From Omphalotus guepiniiformis (Eukaryota > Basidiomycota > Agaricomycetes > Agaricales > Omphalotaceae), in NCBI GenBank assembly GCA_028554645.1, contig JAQOOI010000049.1, forward strand, positions 1 through 64,000: a stretch of DNA of 64,000 bases. The letters run 5' to 3'. The notes below the pieces were generated by a model that was not told the DNA's origin, ran no database searches, and saw nothing but the letters and a program-made list of their open reading frames with translations. Each line of letters opens with the position of its first letter. The first letter of the stretch is position 1. Both the position numbers and the translations under genes were made by a program. Shown here in pieces: positions 54,883 to 64,000 of this stretch.

Positions 54883-55212
54883 ATGCGTGTGACCGACTTG
54901 TCTGACAGGGCCCGTCTATCTGAGATTGATTGTCACGAAAACATAGAGAATGAACATTTCAACAACTGGCATATGATCAACCTTGCAATACATGATACGA
55001 TCCGCGGGATAGCCGAAACTACGCATGGTACTGTAATTCCATTAATAGTCTATCCCTCGAATTCGGCAGCATTAGGTTCTTCGTCTGACTCAAAGAGTCT
55101 AGCCAGCTCAGTAGAAGCTTCGTTTATCAACCTCGAAGCATTTGAGACCGCTGAAAGAACGGATCAGACAATGGTAATACATGGTATGCTCGAAACTTCA
55201 TGGTATGCTTGA
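54883..55212 (+). CDS. Unrecognised open frame in gene debris
   Basis: 109 codons from an ATG at 54,883 (MRVTDLSDRARLSEIDCHEN, then NNWHMINLAIHDTIRGIAETT), with balanced composition unlike the flanking repeats. No domain was recognised. Its end overlaps an 18-bp near-duplication (catggtatgctcgaaactt / catggtatgcttgaaactt, 55,182-55,218), so it may be truncated or continue through an intron. It could be an exon of a host gene stranded between satellite and Gypsy element. Confidence 0.3.
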   Translation: MRVTDLSDRARLSEIDCHENIENEHFNNWHMINLAIHDTIRGIAETTHGTVIPLIVYPSNSAALGSSSDSKSLASSVEASFINLEAFETAERTDQTMVIHGMLETSWYA

Positions 55213-55617
55213 AACTTACGTGCTAGCAACTTTGGGACACGCATTTTGTGCCTGTCATAAGTCATTTCTACTGTCAGAAGGTCTTCTGGGGGGTGGATAT
55301 AACGCTTCATGAGTTTTGGGTCGCCAACTATGCGCGAGAATGAAAGAAAACCGAGATGAGCCAGTCCCCGTAGACTGAGAATGAACCGCTTAGGATCTTG
55401 TGGAGAAAACAAAGGTCCTGGAGCAATTGACATCCTCAAAAGGGAGGTTGGACAATGAGAGAGTGACCAAGGCAACTGGGTATAGCGCTCATAATACACT
55501 ACGAGAATGCCGATCATGTAGCGCTGGAAGTTGCTCGTGTCAAATGGTCTGCGAGTGATTGGGGTGCAAGAGCGGGAACGGTGGTTTGGGTTGATGCACT
55601 AGCAATACAGATACGTC
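55164..55617 (-). pseudogene. Unrecognised reverse-strand gene fragment
   Basis: A reverse frame of about 125 codons with real-looking composition: TRRPFDTSNFQRYMIGILVV, YERYTQLPWSLSHCPTSLLR, FSPQDPKRFILSLRGLAHLG and RYIHPPEDLLTVEMTYDRHK. I do not recognise the family. It has no clear start (the upstream frame merges into the truncated end of Gypsy C near 55,640) and ends in a stop near 55,170. Probably part of a host gene into which Gypsy C was inserted or joined. Confidence 0.35.
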
Positions 55618-55654
55618 AGGGATGATAGATATCTTAAAAGGACACCAGACTTAC

Positions 55655-56596
55655 AGTCAGTACACTGGTGCCGATTTCTGTATAGACACCAGCATCTATT
55701 TTGTCCTTAATCATTTTACACACTTGATCATAGATCCCTGGAGGTATAGGAATATTCCTTTCTACCCAAGGGGTGTGTGGTAACACTGGAAACTTCACAG
55801 GAGGAAAGAACTCTGTATTAAAAGTTCCCCCTTTAGATGCTTCTCATGCAAATGCTTTTTCTTGGACTTTCATAAGATGGTGTACAAGCTTCATCTCTTC
55901 AGGCCATAAGAAACTCTCATTATGATTCTTGTCTACAATTTCTTTTCTTTCTTGAGAGTACCTCTCACCAGGAGTGAAATCTGGAGGATGAGTAGGTAAC
56001 TCAGGCATATCTTTTAACGGATTTCCAATTATTTTTCTTTCAATCCGGAACTCTGCAGGTAAGGTAGCTTTAACAGGTTTGACCTTAATAGCAACCGGTT
56101 TGTACTTTCTAGAAGCCAAAACAGTCACCAATCTGGCCATTTTGTTGCCATTCTTATCTCTACTCCATCTGGGTCTTGAAGATTGGACTAGTTTAGGTTC
56201 TCTTTTGACCGTTTTACCCTTATCCATCCTCTTTTCAGTTCCAGATGCAGGTTCCGACACGTGATTAAGTACCGTGCAAGTATCTAAGTCTGAATTCTGA
56301 GTATCTAAGTGCTCTTTTGAATTCAAATTTAAATTTTCTCGCCAGGTACAGAACACTTGTTTCTTTTCTGAGTCTACAGACCGATTTAAATACGATCTAA
56401 CCGAATCTGCAGCGGCTATATCTTTTTCTCTTATGATGGACTCTGCTGCAAACACAAATGCCTCAGCCTTTTCAGGTTTTGAAAACAATTCTTTGTCCGG
56501 CAGCTTATATCCAGCAATTGTGGCATTGCCATCTTCATCCATTTCAATACAAACAGCTACCTCTCCCTGATCTCTTATCAGTTTGAGGTCCGATGA
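55655..56596 (-). pseudogene. Element C pol start (truncated before RT active site)
   Basis: Entered by the -1 shift at 56,602-56,596. Contains IAGYKLPDKELFSKPEKAEA, a basic linker, KVKPVKATLPAEFRIERKII, FTPGERYSQERKEIVDKNHN and FLWPEEMKLVHHLMKVQEKA, matching element B RT-ORF codons 1-210. A stop at 55,846-55,844 follows KAFA; beyond it the frame still shows matching text (FFPPVKFPVLPHTPWVERNI) down to about 55,655, where homology ends. No palm motif remains. Confidence 0.75.
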
Positions 56597-56602
56597 AAAT
56601 TT
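56596..56602 (-). promoter_or_regulatory. Probable -1 frameshift site, pro/pol of element C
   Basis: The codons CAA AAT TTT give the heptamer A AAT TTT. After a one-base backward slip the frame reads TCA TCG GAC CTC and stays open into pol, while the zero frame ends CAT CGG ACC TCA AAC TGA. Downstream, ACCTC can pair with GAGGT and an inner CTGAT with ATCAG. Element B has the same site and pairings although the surrounding sequence has diverged. Confidence 0.7.
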
Positions 56603-57231
56603 TGAGAGTCTCCCTCATTTTTCACAGGGACACTCACAGATTTCTGTGTTTCAGGGACAAGCTTTGGCTCACCAGGAATAGGTTTAACCTTAATTCCTCT
56701 ACCTCTGTCATATGTTCCCATTGTACACTTCATTCCACTGTTTGGATCTGTAATGGTGATCTCTTGTTCTCCAGTTTCAAAGTTTCTGACTACACTGCTT
56801 GTCAATACATCAAATGGTCTTCCCAAAAGAACATCATAAGGCACTTTATCTATTATGTGGATTTGCATATAGATAGTTATTTCTCCAAAGGTAAATGGCA
56901 CATTTCTTGCTAGTCCCCTAGTAGCCTGTAATTGACCATTTGCACTTTGCATATGGATCACAGTTTCTGGGTCCCATGTTAAACCAAGTCCAATAGCTAC
57001 TCTTGTATCCATGGACATGATTTGAGAACCACTATCAACTACTGTCTCAACTTGTTGATCAGAGTGATTAATCTTTGGGTAGATTGCCTTTAGACTGTCA
57101 GTCTGGCTGGCTACTATAATGATCTTGTTCCTCTCATCTGGAGGTACATCTTTCTAATACTGGTCCACAACATCCTTGTGTACCACTGAGCCTTTCTTAA
57201 GGTCATCTGTGTCTTCATCTAGGACAATAAA

Positions 57232-57621
57232 TGTTGAATGAAGTGCTAGAACACTTGTAGATACTATACAAATACTATACATATCATTAGAAAGTCCTTC
57301 AAGTACATATAATACTATACTAATGACTTGAATACCTACTGTAGATAGTTATACCATGTATGTAGGGTCATTCTGGAGTGTTTAGAGCGCGCGCAAAAAT
57401 GTGGACCCTCATTTTCACGCCTCATGCACGGCCTGACACAACAGGACCAAACAATATGTAAATCCTTACATGTCTGGAGAAATCTAAGACACTTGGAAAG
57501 CAATTCTTGTGCATTAAGCTACTATTACAATGCTTTAGTGATCTCAGTGAACTGTAATTGAACTCTATTCATTGTGTCTGATCAGTGTATCACTGGTAGT
57601 GCATTGTCTTAGATTCTAACA
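57232..57621 (+). mobile_element. Copia solo LTR with target duplication
   Basis: 390 bp, TGTTGAATG ... TTCTAACA, flanked by the direct 5-bp repeat ATAAA (57,227-57,231 and 57,622-57,626). Removing it together with one ATAAA restores continuity of the element C pro frame, so a Copia element inserted here and recombined between its LTRs. Confidence 0.95.
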
Positions 57622-58375
57622 ATAAACACATCTTCCCTTTCATAGGCCATATCTTCAATAAAGACCATATAATTTGCCTGTATCAGATTGACATCTTCTT
57701 CTGGTAGAATACCATTAGGATCATCTTCATCCCTTACTTCATGAACAAAAGCCTTTACAGGATGCTTATACACTCTGTTGTTCTTTAATTTTCTCTGCAT
57801 AATCTTCTGAAGCGCCGGAGATATAGCAATGAGGTCCCCACTACTTATATCTATCTCAGATCTAAAGATTTTGTCTGCAATTTCTTCTGCTAGACCTGGT
57901 TTGAATAATGAATTTCTAAGCTTGAAATCAGGCTCAGATTTACGTGGAGGCTTTGTATAAACAATAGCATTCCTTGTGTCAATATTCATTCCCTCTTTAG
58001 CTCCAGATTGAGTCCCTCCAGCCTCATTTGACTTGTTCTGGCTCCCTACAGGCATTCCCTTTGGTATAGGTGGCCTATCTATTGCCTTTACATGATCAAA
58101 CAGATGGGTAGATACTCTCCGTGCAGCATCGTTGTTATTTTCAGAGGAAGATTCAATCTCCTCAGTGTCAGAATCAACGGGTAGTTCAAAACGAATGGGC
58201 TCTTTTCTCATAGCAGGGGGTCTGTATTTCTCCCTTTTAGATGGTTTTAGTGTAGGTAGTAACACTTCAACTCTCTTTTTCTTTACAAGTTTATTTTCCT
58301 CAGGAGATTGACCTGTTTTGTGAGAAGGATTCTGGGTGTATACAGCTTCTTCACCAATCTCCCTCATTGGAAACT

Positions 58376-59944
58376 CTAGTTTTTTGACTCAGAGTTATTT
58401 TCTCGTTTCAAGATCTGCTTAGTCTCAGATTTAGCTGCTGGTGCCAGATTCTGCAAAGTATTGCAAACTTGACTGAATTGAGCAACAAGGCTGTTGATAG
58501 CATCTAATGAACTACTTTGAGAGGGACCTGCTATAGCAGAATCCTCATCTTCAAAAGCATACAAGTTCTGGTCAACATGAGAGGAAGGTTGTTCCCACCC
58601 ATGTCTTTTGGCAATTTCCTCAATCTTCTCTTTCTTAGACCGAGTATCAGATGGATCAGCTCTTGGCCAATATACCCCATCTTTCAATGCCCATTTACCA
58701 GCACTATTTTTGATCATCCACCCCAACCTGATAAATCTAAGTTGATATGGACAGTCCATAGATCTATGTCCAGGCTCATCACACATATAGCAATTGGAGT
58801 CAGCATGAGTATTATTATTCACAGATGACATCTGGGACGATCTTTGTACACTATTGTGTCCATTAGAGTTCATTCCAGGTCCAGATTGGGAATTTGGAGC
58901 ATTCATGTTCATCCTAACTGAGCTAGAAGTTGCTTGGGTCATTTTTGCCAAGTTAGCAACTGTCTCAGATAGCTTTGCAAGAGCTGCCAGATTCGTCTCC
59001 TGGGCTTGTCTAATCTGGTTAAACTGGTTCTGGTGACTATCCACTGTTGCAGACAATTTCATTGCCCACTGATCTGGTTCTGACTTCACAGTAGATGCTA
59101 CTTGGTAAGGATCATATAACTTCCTTGTAGCACTCTGCTCAGTTGTTGGGAATATCCTAGAGTATCCTTCTGCCAGATTTGGACCATTCAAGAATAAACC
59201 AAAGTTGTATCCCCCTGCTCTTTTTACAGAACAGAGTTTTTCAGCCTCAGACATTACATCTTTCAGAGTAAAAGGGCCATCTTCTCTCTGAACTTGTAAG
59301 TGGCCATTGATCACTTTGTTTTCTAAGCGGTCCAGAAGTTTCCTTCTGAAGGGTTCATCTAGTGCACTCAAGAAACCAGCTACAGCTTCTGAGTTTGATA
59401 CTACAGGTGTAGTACCAGAAGATAGTTTCTCATACTCAATCTCATACTCTCTTTTAAATGCCATCAGTTTCTGAATAGCACCAAGCACTATGAGTTTATA
59501 TGCATCAATGATAGCATACAATCTTTGTCTAGATCCCAGTCCTCTATCTGCAGATTCAGGGAAATTTTTCATTAATGCCTCTTTGAAAGCATCTCAATCC
59601 AAATCTTTAACAGCTTGAAGAAACTCTTCACGAGTATGGAACTCCATATATCTGAGAGCCAACATTACTTTAGCTGCATCTGTTTTAGTTCTGGTTGACA
59701 CAAAGATGCCTTCCAGCTCTGCCAACCATGCAACTAGTTCAGATGGATGTTTCTTATCAAAGATGGGAGCCTGCTTAGAGACTTTGGGTAGTTTCTCATT
59801 CTGCAACTCTTTAGCTGCAGGAACAGGAATCTGCATTCCTGTTGCATTTCCAAAAATGAAGATCTCTTCCATTTCAACAGGTCCTTGGGTAGGTCCTTGT
59901 TGTTGGAGAGCTTCATTCCCAGTAGCATTGTCATGAGTAGACAT
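58376..59944 (-). pseudogene. Element C Gag
   Basis: Starts MSTHDNATGNEALQQQG at 59,944 (the frame is open further upstream without a clear ATG). The capsid region includes PIFDKKHPSELVAWLAELEG, LALRYMEFHTREEFLQAVKD, then an in-frame TGA (59,596-59,594, probably from Trp TGG), then FKEALMKNFPE and LLDRLENKVINGHLQVQRED. A Gln/Asn/Ser-rich linker precedes a CCHC zinc knuckle CYMCDEPGHRSMDC (about 58,790-58,750), and the C-terminus is ALKDGVYWPRADP. TAG at 58,378-58,376 lies immediately after the heptamer A AAA AAC. 522 residues if the TGA is read through. Confidence 0.8.
58379..58385 (-). promoter_or_regulatory. Canonical -1 frameshift site, gag/pro of element C
   Basis: The last sense codons of gag are TCA AAA AAC followed by TAG, giving A AAA AAC, one of the strongest known eukaryotic slippery heptamers. 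A -1 slip continues CTA GAG TTT CCA ATG into pro. Eight bases downstream CCAAT (58,370-58,366) can pair with ATTGG, giving a small hairpin at the usual spacing. Confidence 0.75.
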
Positions 59945-60453
59945 ATTGTGTCTCGGGTTCCTTCTTATTTTAACAGGGATTCTTTTATGCGTCAAGGCAA
60001 AATATTGAGGACTGTTAACAAAGTTCCTCTTATTTTTCTTGTATCTAGCTGAGAGTTCAGATAAATCTGGAGGTGTATTCCGTTCAGGAATCGTACTTAG
60101 AGACAAAAGAGACAAAAGTGGACTTGAATCTGGTTCAGGTATGACTTCTTTCTCTTTTCCTTTGGAACTTTTCCTTCTGGATGACTGGTTCAGTGACAAT
60201 TCTTCTGTTCCAGCTCTCTCAGAATTCTTAGTCTTTCTAGGATGTGTGTTTCTCTGTGAGCTGCTAATTTTGACAAGCAAACTCTAAGTTATAAAACTTA
60301 TAGATGGTTCAACAACTTCAAGGAAATTGTTGCTAAGTGAGGAACAGGGCAAAGTTCAACACAGAAAAAGTCCAGATTTATTTCCAGACACGTGTAAATA
60401 CACAGATAGTTCAATTATCAAGTCTAAAGCCACCCCTCGTGGTGGGCTCCAGA

Positions 60454-62022
60454 TGTAGTGACTATGAAATGAACGAGAAAGATACTCAAATGAGCACAAT
60501 CCAACTCAAATCAAAAATGATGTAGGGTGAGGTGTGACTGGCGTTGTCAGAGATTCCGCACAGTTAGACGCAACAATTGAACTTCTATTCTGCAGGGTTA
60601 CAGATGTCTTTATCTCAATCTGGGTGAAAAATGGCAGAGGGTATCTCAAAACACAAGATTCAGACAGAAGGTAAGGGTGGTTTTCAGGGTTCAGGAGGGA
60701 TTCAGGACAATCAATCTCAATGTTAAACTCAATCCAATGGTCAGACAATGCAGGGAACAGTCTCAGATGCAGCACAGACAGTTTCAGCAGGCAGATTCAG
60801 CACAGACAGAACAGCAGTTTCAGCAAAGATTCAGTATCTCTTTCAATTTATCTGCCACAAGGGACTTTACAGAAGTTTTCACAACTGGATATTTCTCGAA
60901 CTGAACTCTAAGGAGCCAGGCTATATTCCGTTTAAGAAGGGTTTCCTGCTTTGGCTTATAGCTTTGGGCAGTACTTGCTTAAGAAAATCTAAATAGATAC
61001 TCTGTAAGCTATATATACTAAATTATAAAATCAAACATATATCTCGAAAATAAAAGAGTAATCTGAACAGTAAATGAGTCAAAGTAAGTAAGTATCAATT
61101 TGAGCAGAGATTGAGTTCTTTTTAGGTAGTTTTCTAGGTAATTTTCCAGTTAGATAGTCAAAATGTAGGAACTTTGGGTATAGATTGGTATAAAAACAGA
61201 AATATATCGCTTTGTCCGCGTTCTAGGTGTGTTAGGGCATACCCCGGGTATCTAAATAAAGGTCCAGAACATGTAAATAGCAACCAGTATCATGACAGTT
61301 GACATTCTCCTCAGTGCATTGCAAATCTGGTTCCCTATAAGTTTCTCCAAAATTGGCACATTCTCCTCTACTAGGGCAGCATTAGGAGTTGTGTAGAAGC
61401 TCTAGAGCTTATCTAGACCATGCTTCATCATTTCTATCAGCCACAGTAAGGTACAGTAGCTGTTTATTTCAAGTTTTACCCCTATACATCTCTTTTTGGT
61501 CAGATTTGTACTCAGGTTATATTTCTTGTTTAGGATAGCTCTCAGCTTCTCCTAGGACAGTATTCTATCCCATAGTTTCGTCTAAGACCTCCAATTAGAG
61601 TGCCTTTGTCTTTCATCAAGTTCAGAGGGTTACTGAATTTCAGATAGATACTCAGATCCAGAGAGATACTCATTTTCAGTACCTAACTCCTTCCATCATG
61701 AGTATTGAGTATCTAACTCATTTGTGCAGATGTAACTTTGAATCTACTTCCATTATTACACAGATTGGCATTTCATCTTAGTGACATTATGTTCACATAG
61801 TACTCAATGTACAATATTTCTCTGGTAATACAATCTTCAAGATTGCCCATATTCTCAGCATTCAATCTTGTAGTGCCAACTTAGTTAGCAAGACCAGCTG
61901 GAACTTTTGATCAGTCCAAAGGACTTAGATAGTTGTTCAATTGAAGTGAAAATCCATCAACCCCTTGGATTACAGTCAACAATACTTGGTAGAGTCTCTA
62001 GTTATTAGAGGGTGGGTCTGAC
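60454..62022 (-). repeat. LTR of element C (long, interrupted by second chromovirus A)
   Basis: On the minus strand it ends ...CACTACA at 60,454, followed two bases later by TGGAGCCCACCACGAGGGG, a TGG-initiated primer-binding region. The matching plus-oriented copy is at about 17,200-18,665. At 62,022/62,023 the LTR text (ggtgggtctgac) is cut by the 3' LTR of chromovirus A copy 2, so at least 1.57 kb of LTR is in the window and the rest lies to the right. Non-coding. Confidence 0.7.
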
Positions 62023-62564
62023 TGTTAAGCCCGTGCGGACTAGAGACGGTAAGAGAACGAGGACCTCCGAGGAGGTCCGAGAAAAGAAGTGCGATAGGAT
62101 AAGACAAGATAAGCCCGAGCTCTGAATTGCTCCGGCAACAAGACTTCACCCGGTAGGCAGTATTATTTTGATACTGCCCCCCGTGCTGCACCCAGATTGG
62201 AAGTCCGAGAAGAGATATAAGAGTTTAGACGAGAAGTCCAAGATAGTAGTCCAGAGACTAAATTGATTTTAAAACTAAAGTATATACAGTACAAACGTGA
62301 AGTATTTATATGAGTATTCTACCGGAGATACTCGGAGTAATAAAACAATAGTGTGAGAAAGAATGAAACTAAAGAACAATAAGGACATGGAACATCAGAG
62401 ATGTTCGGATGTCTGGAGTAGAAAAGAATAATAAGAACGAATAGGAAAGCGTGAATTTGTAAAGCGAACCATATGGAAAGATTGAATAGATGTCAGTAAG
62501 TAGGAATCAAAGAAATTCTAGAAACCGGAGGTCTGACCCGAAGTTCCGGCGCATAGCCGTAACA
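62023..62564 (-). repeat. 3' LTR of chromovirus A copy 2
   Basis: Reverse complement of the element A LTR, running TGTTACGG (62,564) to TTAACA (62,023), 542 bp, with scattered differences, so older than the 27-35 kb copy. The flanking 5 bp at its outer end is CTGAC; the partner duplication lies outside the window. Confidence 0.9.
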
Positions 62565-62760
62565 GTATCTCCCTCTTAAGGTTCTTGCCCTCAAGAACCC
62601 TAAGTCCCAAGTCCAACCCTGCCCCTCGGAGTGAGATGTGTCCGAATTTTCAACATCGACCAAATCCTGCCAAACAATGGATTGATATAAAAGCCTAGCC
62701 TGCAAACCTCTAAGTTCCCCCAACCCCGCGCTCTCAACCCTGTAACTTCAACACAAAAGA

Positions 62761-63981
62761 TGCCAGCGACTCAAGCCACCACCCCCACTTTCGAAACCGA
62801 ATACCCCCTTCCGGCGCCATTCGGGCGTCCAGAGCTGTCCGCGGATGTCCGATAATCATTGTCCTTTTAGTTGAACAGGAAGAAGATAGGGAGTGGGCCG
62901 AGTATGACAAGGCGAAGAATGAGTGGACGGAGGAAGTCCAGAGGATACAGGAGTGGCGTCAGGAGGCGCAAGAGAAGTGGAGGGCGGAGGAGCGAGAGCG
63001 AAGGAGGAAAGAGGTTGAGGAGGCGAAGAGAATTTTGGAGGAGGAGAACCGGAGGGCCGAGGAGGAGAGCGAGGCAGAGGAGGAAAAGAAGGCCAGGAGG
63101 GCGATCGAAAAGGCTGAGGAAGCAAGGAGGAGGAAGGAGAAGAGAGAAGGGAAGAGGAAGGCACAAGAGGAACCGGAGGCCGGTGGGTCCCCTAAGAAGA
63201 GGAGAAAAAACACAGTGATTTCAGCGGTAAGTAAACGAAAACCAGTATTGGAATTGATTTATAACAAAATGTTAGTCTATTGTCATTTCAGATGAAGAAG
63301 AAGAAGAAGAAGAAAACGGAGCTCCTCACTCCCGACTCGCCTGCCTGCAGTGCCAGGCCAGACGGTACCAGTGTTCCGGGCGCCCTTGGAACACCAAATC
63401 CACTTCCTGCGACGAATGCAGGAAACAAAAGTCAAGATGCTCGTTTTCGGAGCACCACCACCACTTCTTTTCCTTTGGCTTCCCTCGAGCTGCTTATGCA
63501 GCAAAATCAAGAAATCCTGTCCAGGTTAGCTAGGTTGGAGAAGAAGGTCGGGGAACGAGCAGGAGAGCCGCGGAGCTCTCTGAATTGGACTTGGTCAACC
63601 GGCGGAATGACGATGTTGACGCTGCCGTATACTCAACTAGAGAAGAGGTCTCTAGTTGGGGTGTCTTCTTGGTGGAGCGAACCCGCGATTGGGCCCTTGC
63701 CTTGGGAATGGCAATGGGTGCTACAACTCCTATTCAGGGGTCGTACATCATGAACCAGGCGATAATCAACGCCTCGATCCGGCTCGCCGAGATGGGCCGA
63801 GAGCTACACTTTGCTTGGGAGCGCAACCAAGCAGAGCGATCAGATGCCCGTCTGGAGGTCCGAGAACCGACCCTCCCGAGTGTAATGAACAGTAGGATGG
63901 TTCAGGGAGTACTGGGCGGGGAGGCTGCCCAGTTAACAGAATTTTTTGAACAAGTGGACGAGATCTGCACGGGCCGTCCAA
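62761..63981 (+). pseudogene. Second copy of the antisense Zn2Cys6 gene, decayed
   Basis: Homologue of the 34,935-33,451 gene. Exon 1 (MPATQATTPTFETEYPLPA) has lost about 110 bp including its donor. Exon 2 (62,870-63,230) keeps the charged helix and SPKKRRKN. Exon 3 (from 63,292) keeps all six cysteines in the C-x2-C-x6-C-x11-C-x2-C-x6-C spacing (ACLQCQARRYQC ... CDECRKQKSRC, 63,338-63,445). Just after the cluster a 17-bp deletion between short repeats (cggagc/ccgagc) shifts the frame. Downstream blocks are still recognisable (ELDLVNRRNDDVDAAVYSTR, WALALGMAMGATTPIQGSYI), showing substitutions that mostly preserve the protein. Confidence 0.7.
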
Positions 63982-64000
63982 GAGGTCCCGGCAGAGAGAA

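Larger units (their letters stand above)
56578..58379 (-). pseudogene. Element C pro ORF (retropepsin), split by a solo LTR
   Basis: Entered by the -1 shift at the gag end, reading LEFPMREIGEEAVYTQ. A basic and acidic linker, LFKPGLAEEIADKIFRSEID and RVYKHPVKAFVHEVRD are followed by the solo LTR inserted after VFIV. Beyond it come VLDEDTDDLKKGSVVHKDVV, a TAG nonsense (57,156-57,154), and the protease VETVVDSGSQIMSMDTRVAI (catalytic Asp near 57,035), HMQSANGQLQATRGLARNVP and YDVLLGRPFDVLTSSV. It ends with TGA at 56,580-56,578, six codons after the A AAT TTT heptamer. Confidence 0.75.
55655..62022 (-). mobile_element. Gypsy element C, minus strand, 3'-truncated in RT
   Basis: Reads leftwards: LTR (62,022 to 60,454, continuing beyond the chromovirus inserted at 62,023), primer-binding region, gag (59,944-58,376), pro (to 56,578) and the start of pol (to about 55,655). 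It is cut off in the approach to RT, after FPPVKFPVLPH. A Copia solo LTR (57,232-57,621) lies inside pro. The three genes are in three successive -1 frames, each junction carrying a slippery heptamer. Nonsense codons lie at 59,596-59,594 in gag and 57,156-57,154 in pro. Confidence 0.8.
62023..64000 (-). mobile_element. Chromovirus A copy 2 (3' end, runs off window)
   Basis: 3' LTR, polypurine tract (minus strand aagagggagatac at about 62,565-62,577) and the accessory region with its antisense gene (plus strand here). Gag-pol would lie beyond 64,000. Inserted in the LTR of element C. Confidence 0.85.

Noticed and set aside
60677..60996. Gln-rich ORFs in the LTR of element C (and mirror at 18,190-18,492)
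   Set aside because: They lie within LTR sequence, differ in frame between copies, and have no domain; probably chance frames.
1..64000. tRNA or rRNA genes
   Set aside because: None was noticed by eye; a covariance-model scan was not possible, so absence is not established.

Overview
The window reads as nuclear DNA of a mushroom-forming basidiomycete (Agaricomycetes). Host genes are cut by many 45-70 nt GT-AG introns. The proteins are fungal (chorismate synthase, a GMC oxidoreductase, an SKT5-like chitin synthase activator), and the transposons are Ty3/Gypsy and Ty1/Copia LTR elements. All names come from reading motifs by eye; no database was searched.

Layout. 1-13.8 kb is a compact host-gene island. 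It holds a two-exon gene of unknown function, chorismate synthase (minus), a SAP30-like Sin3-binding protein (plus), a GMC oxidoreductase (minus, probably damaged), an Scm3/HJURP-like centromere chaperone candidate with an AT-hook (minus), and a divergently transcribed Sel1-repeat SKT5/Chs4-like protein ending in a CaaX box. From about 14 kb to the end the window is a repeat-rich compartment. It starts with a broken copy of a recurrent uncharacterised Agaricomycetes gene family (14.1-19.2 kb), split by a long LTR. Next is Gypsy element B (about 21.3-40.6 kb). It is itself interrupted by the nearly intact-looking chromovirus A (27,429-35,691), which has two 540-bp LTRs and the target duplication ACACG. 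Then follow two Copia copies in opposite orientations with inverted LTR/tail segments (40.7-50.5 kb), an AT-rich decayed satellite (50.7-52.5 kb), a striking 10-bp-period satellite (52.5-54.75 kb), a small island of unrecognised gene debris (54.8-55.65 kb), Gypsy element C on the minus strand (55.65-62.02 kb) carrying a Copia solo LTR, and the 3' end of a second chromovirus A copy (62.02-64 kb).

Most interesting points. (1) Gypsy element C has gag, pro and pol in three frames, and each junction carries a canonical -1 ribosomal slippery heptamer (A AAA AAC at gag/pro, A AAT TTT at pro/pol). The pro/pol heptamer and a possible downstream hairpin recur in the diverged element B. (2) Both Gypsy lineages A and B carry spliced genes on the antisense strand between integrase and 3' LTR. 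The chromovirus A gene encodes a textbook-spaced Zn2Cys6 (Gal4-type) cluster followed by a coiled coil. Element B carries two antisense genes, one with a related CxxC-rich cluster plus an AT-hook. This suggests an accessory module of DNA-binding proteins carried by fungal Gypsy elements. (3) The 10-bp AGCT-phased satellite adjoins a second, AT-rich satellite.

Most transposon reading frames are broken: reverse transcriptase active-site deletion in A, nonsense codons in B and C, an integrase deletion in Copia-2. The cluster is therefore mainly a record of nested insertions. The low LTR divergence of A (two differences noticed by eye) points to recent activity with proteins supplied from elsewhere.
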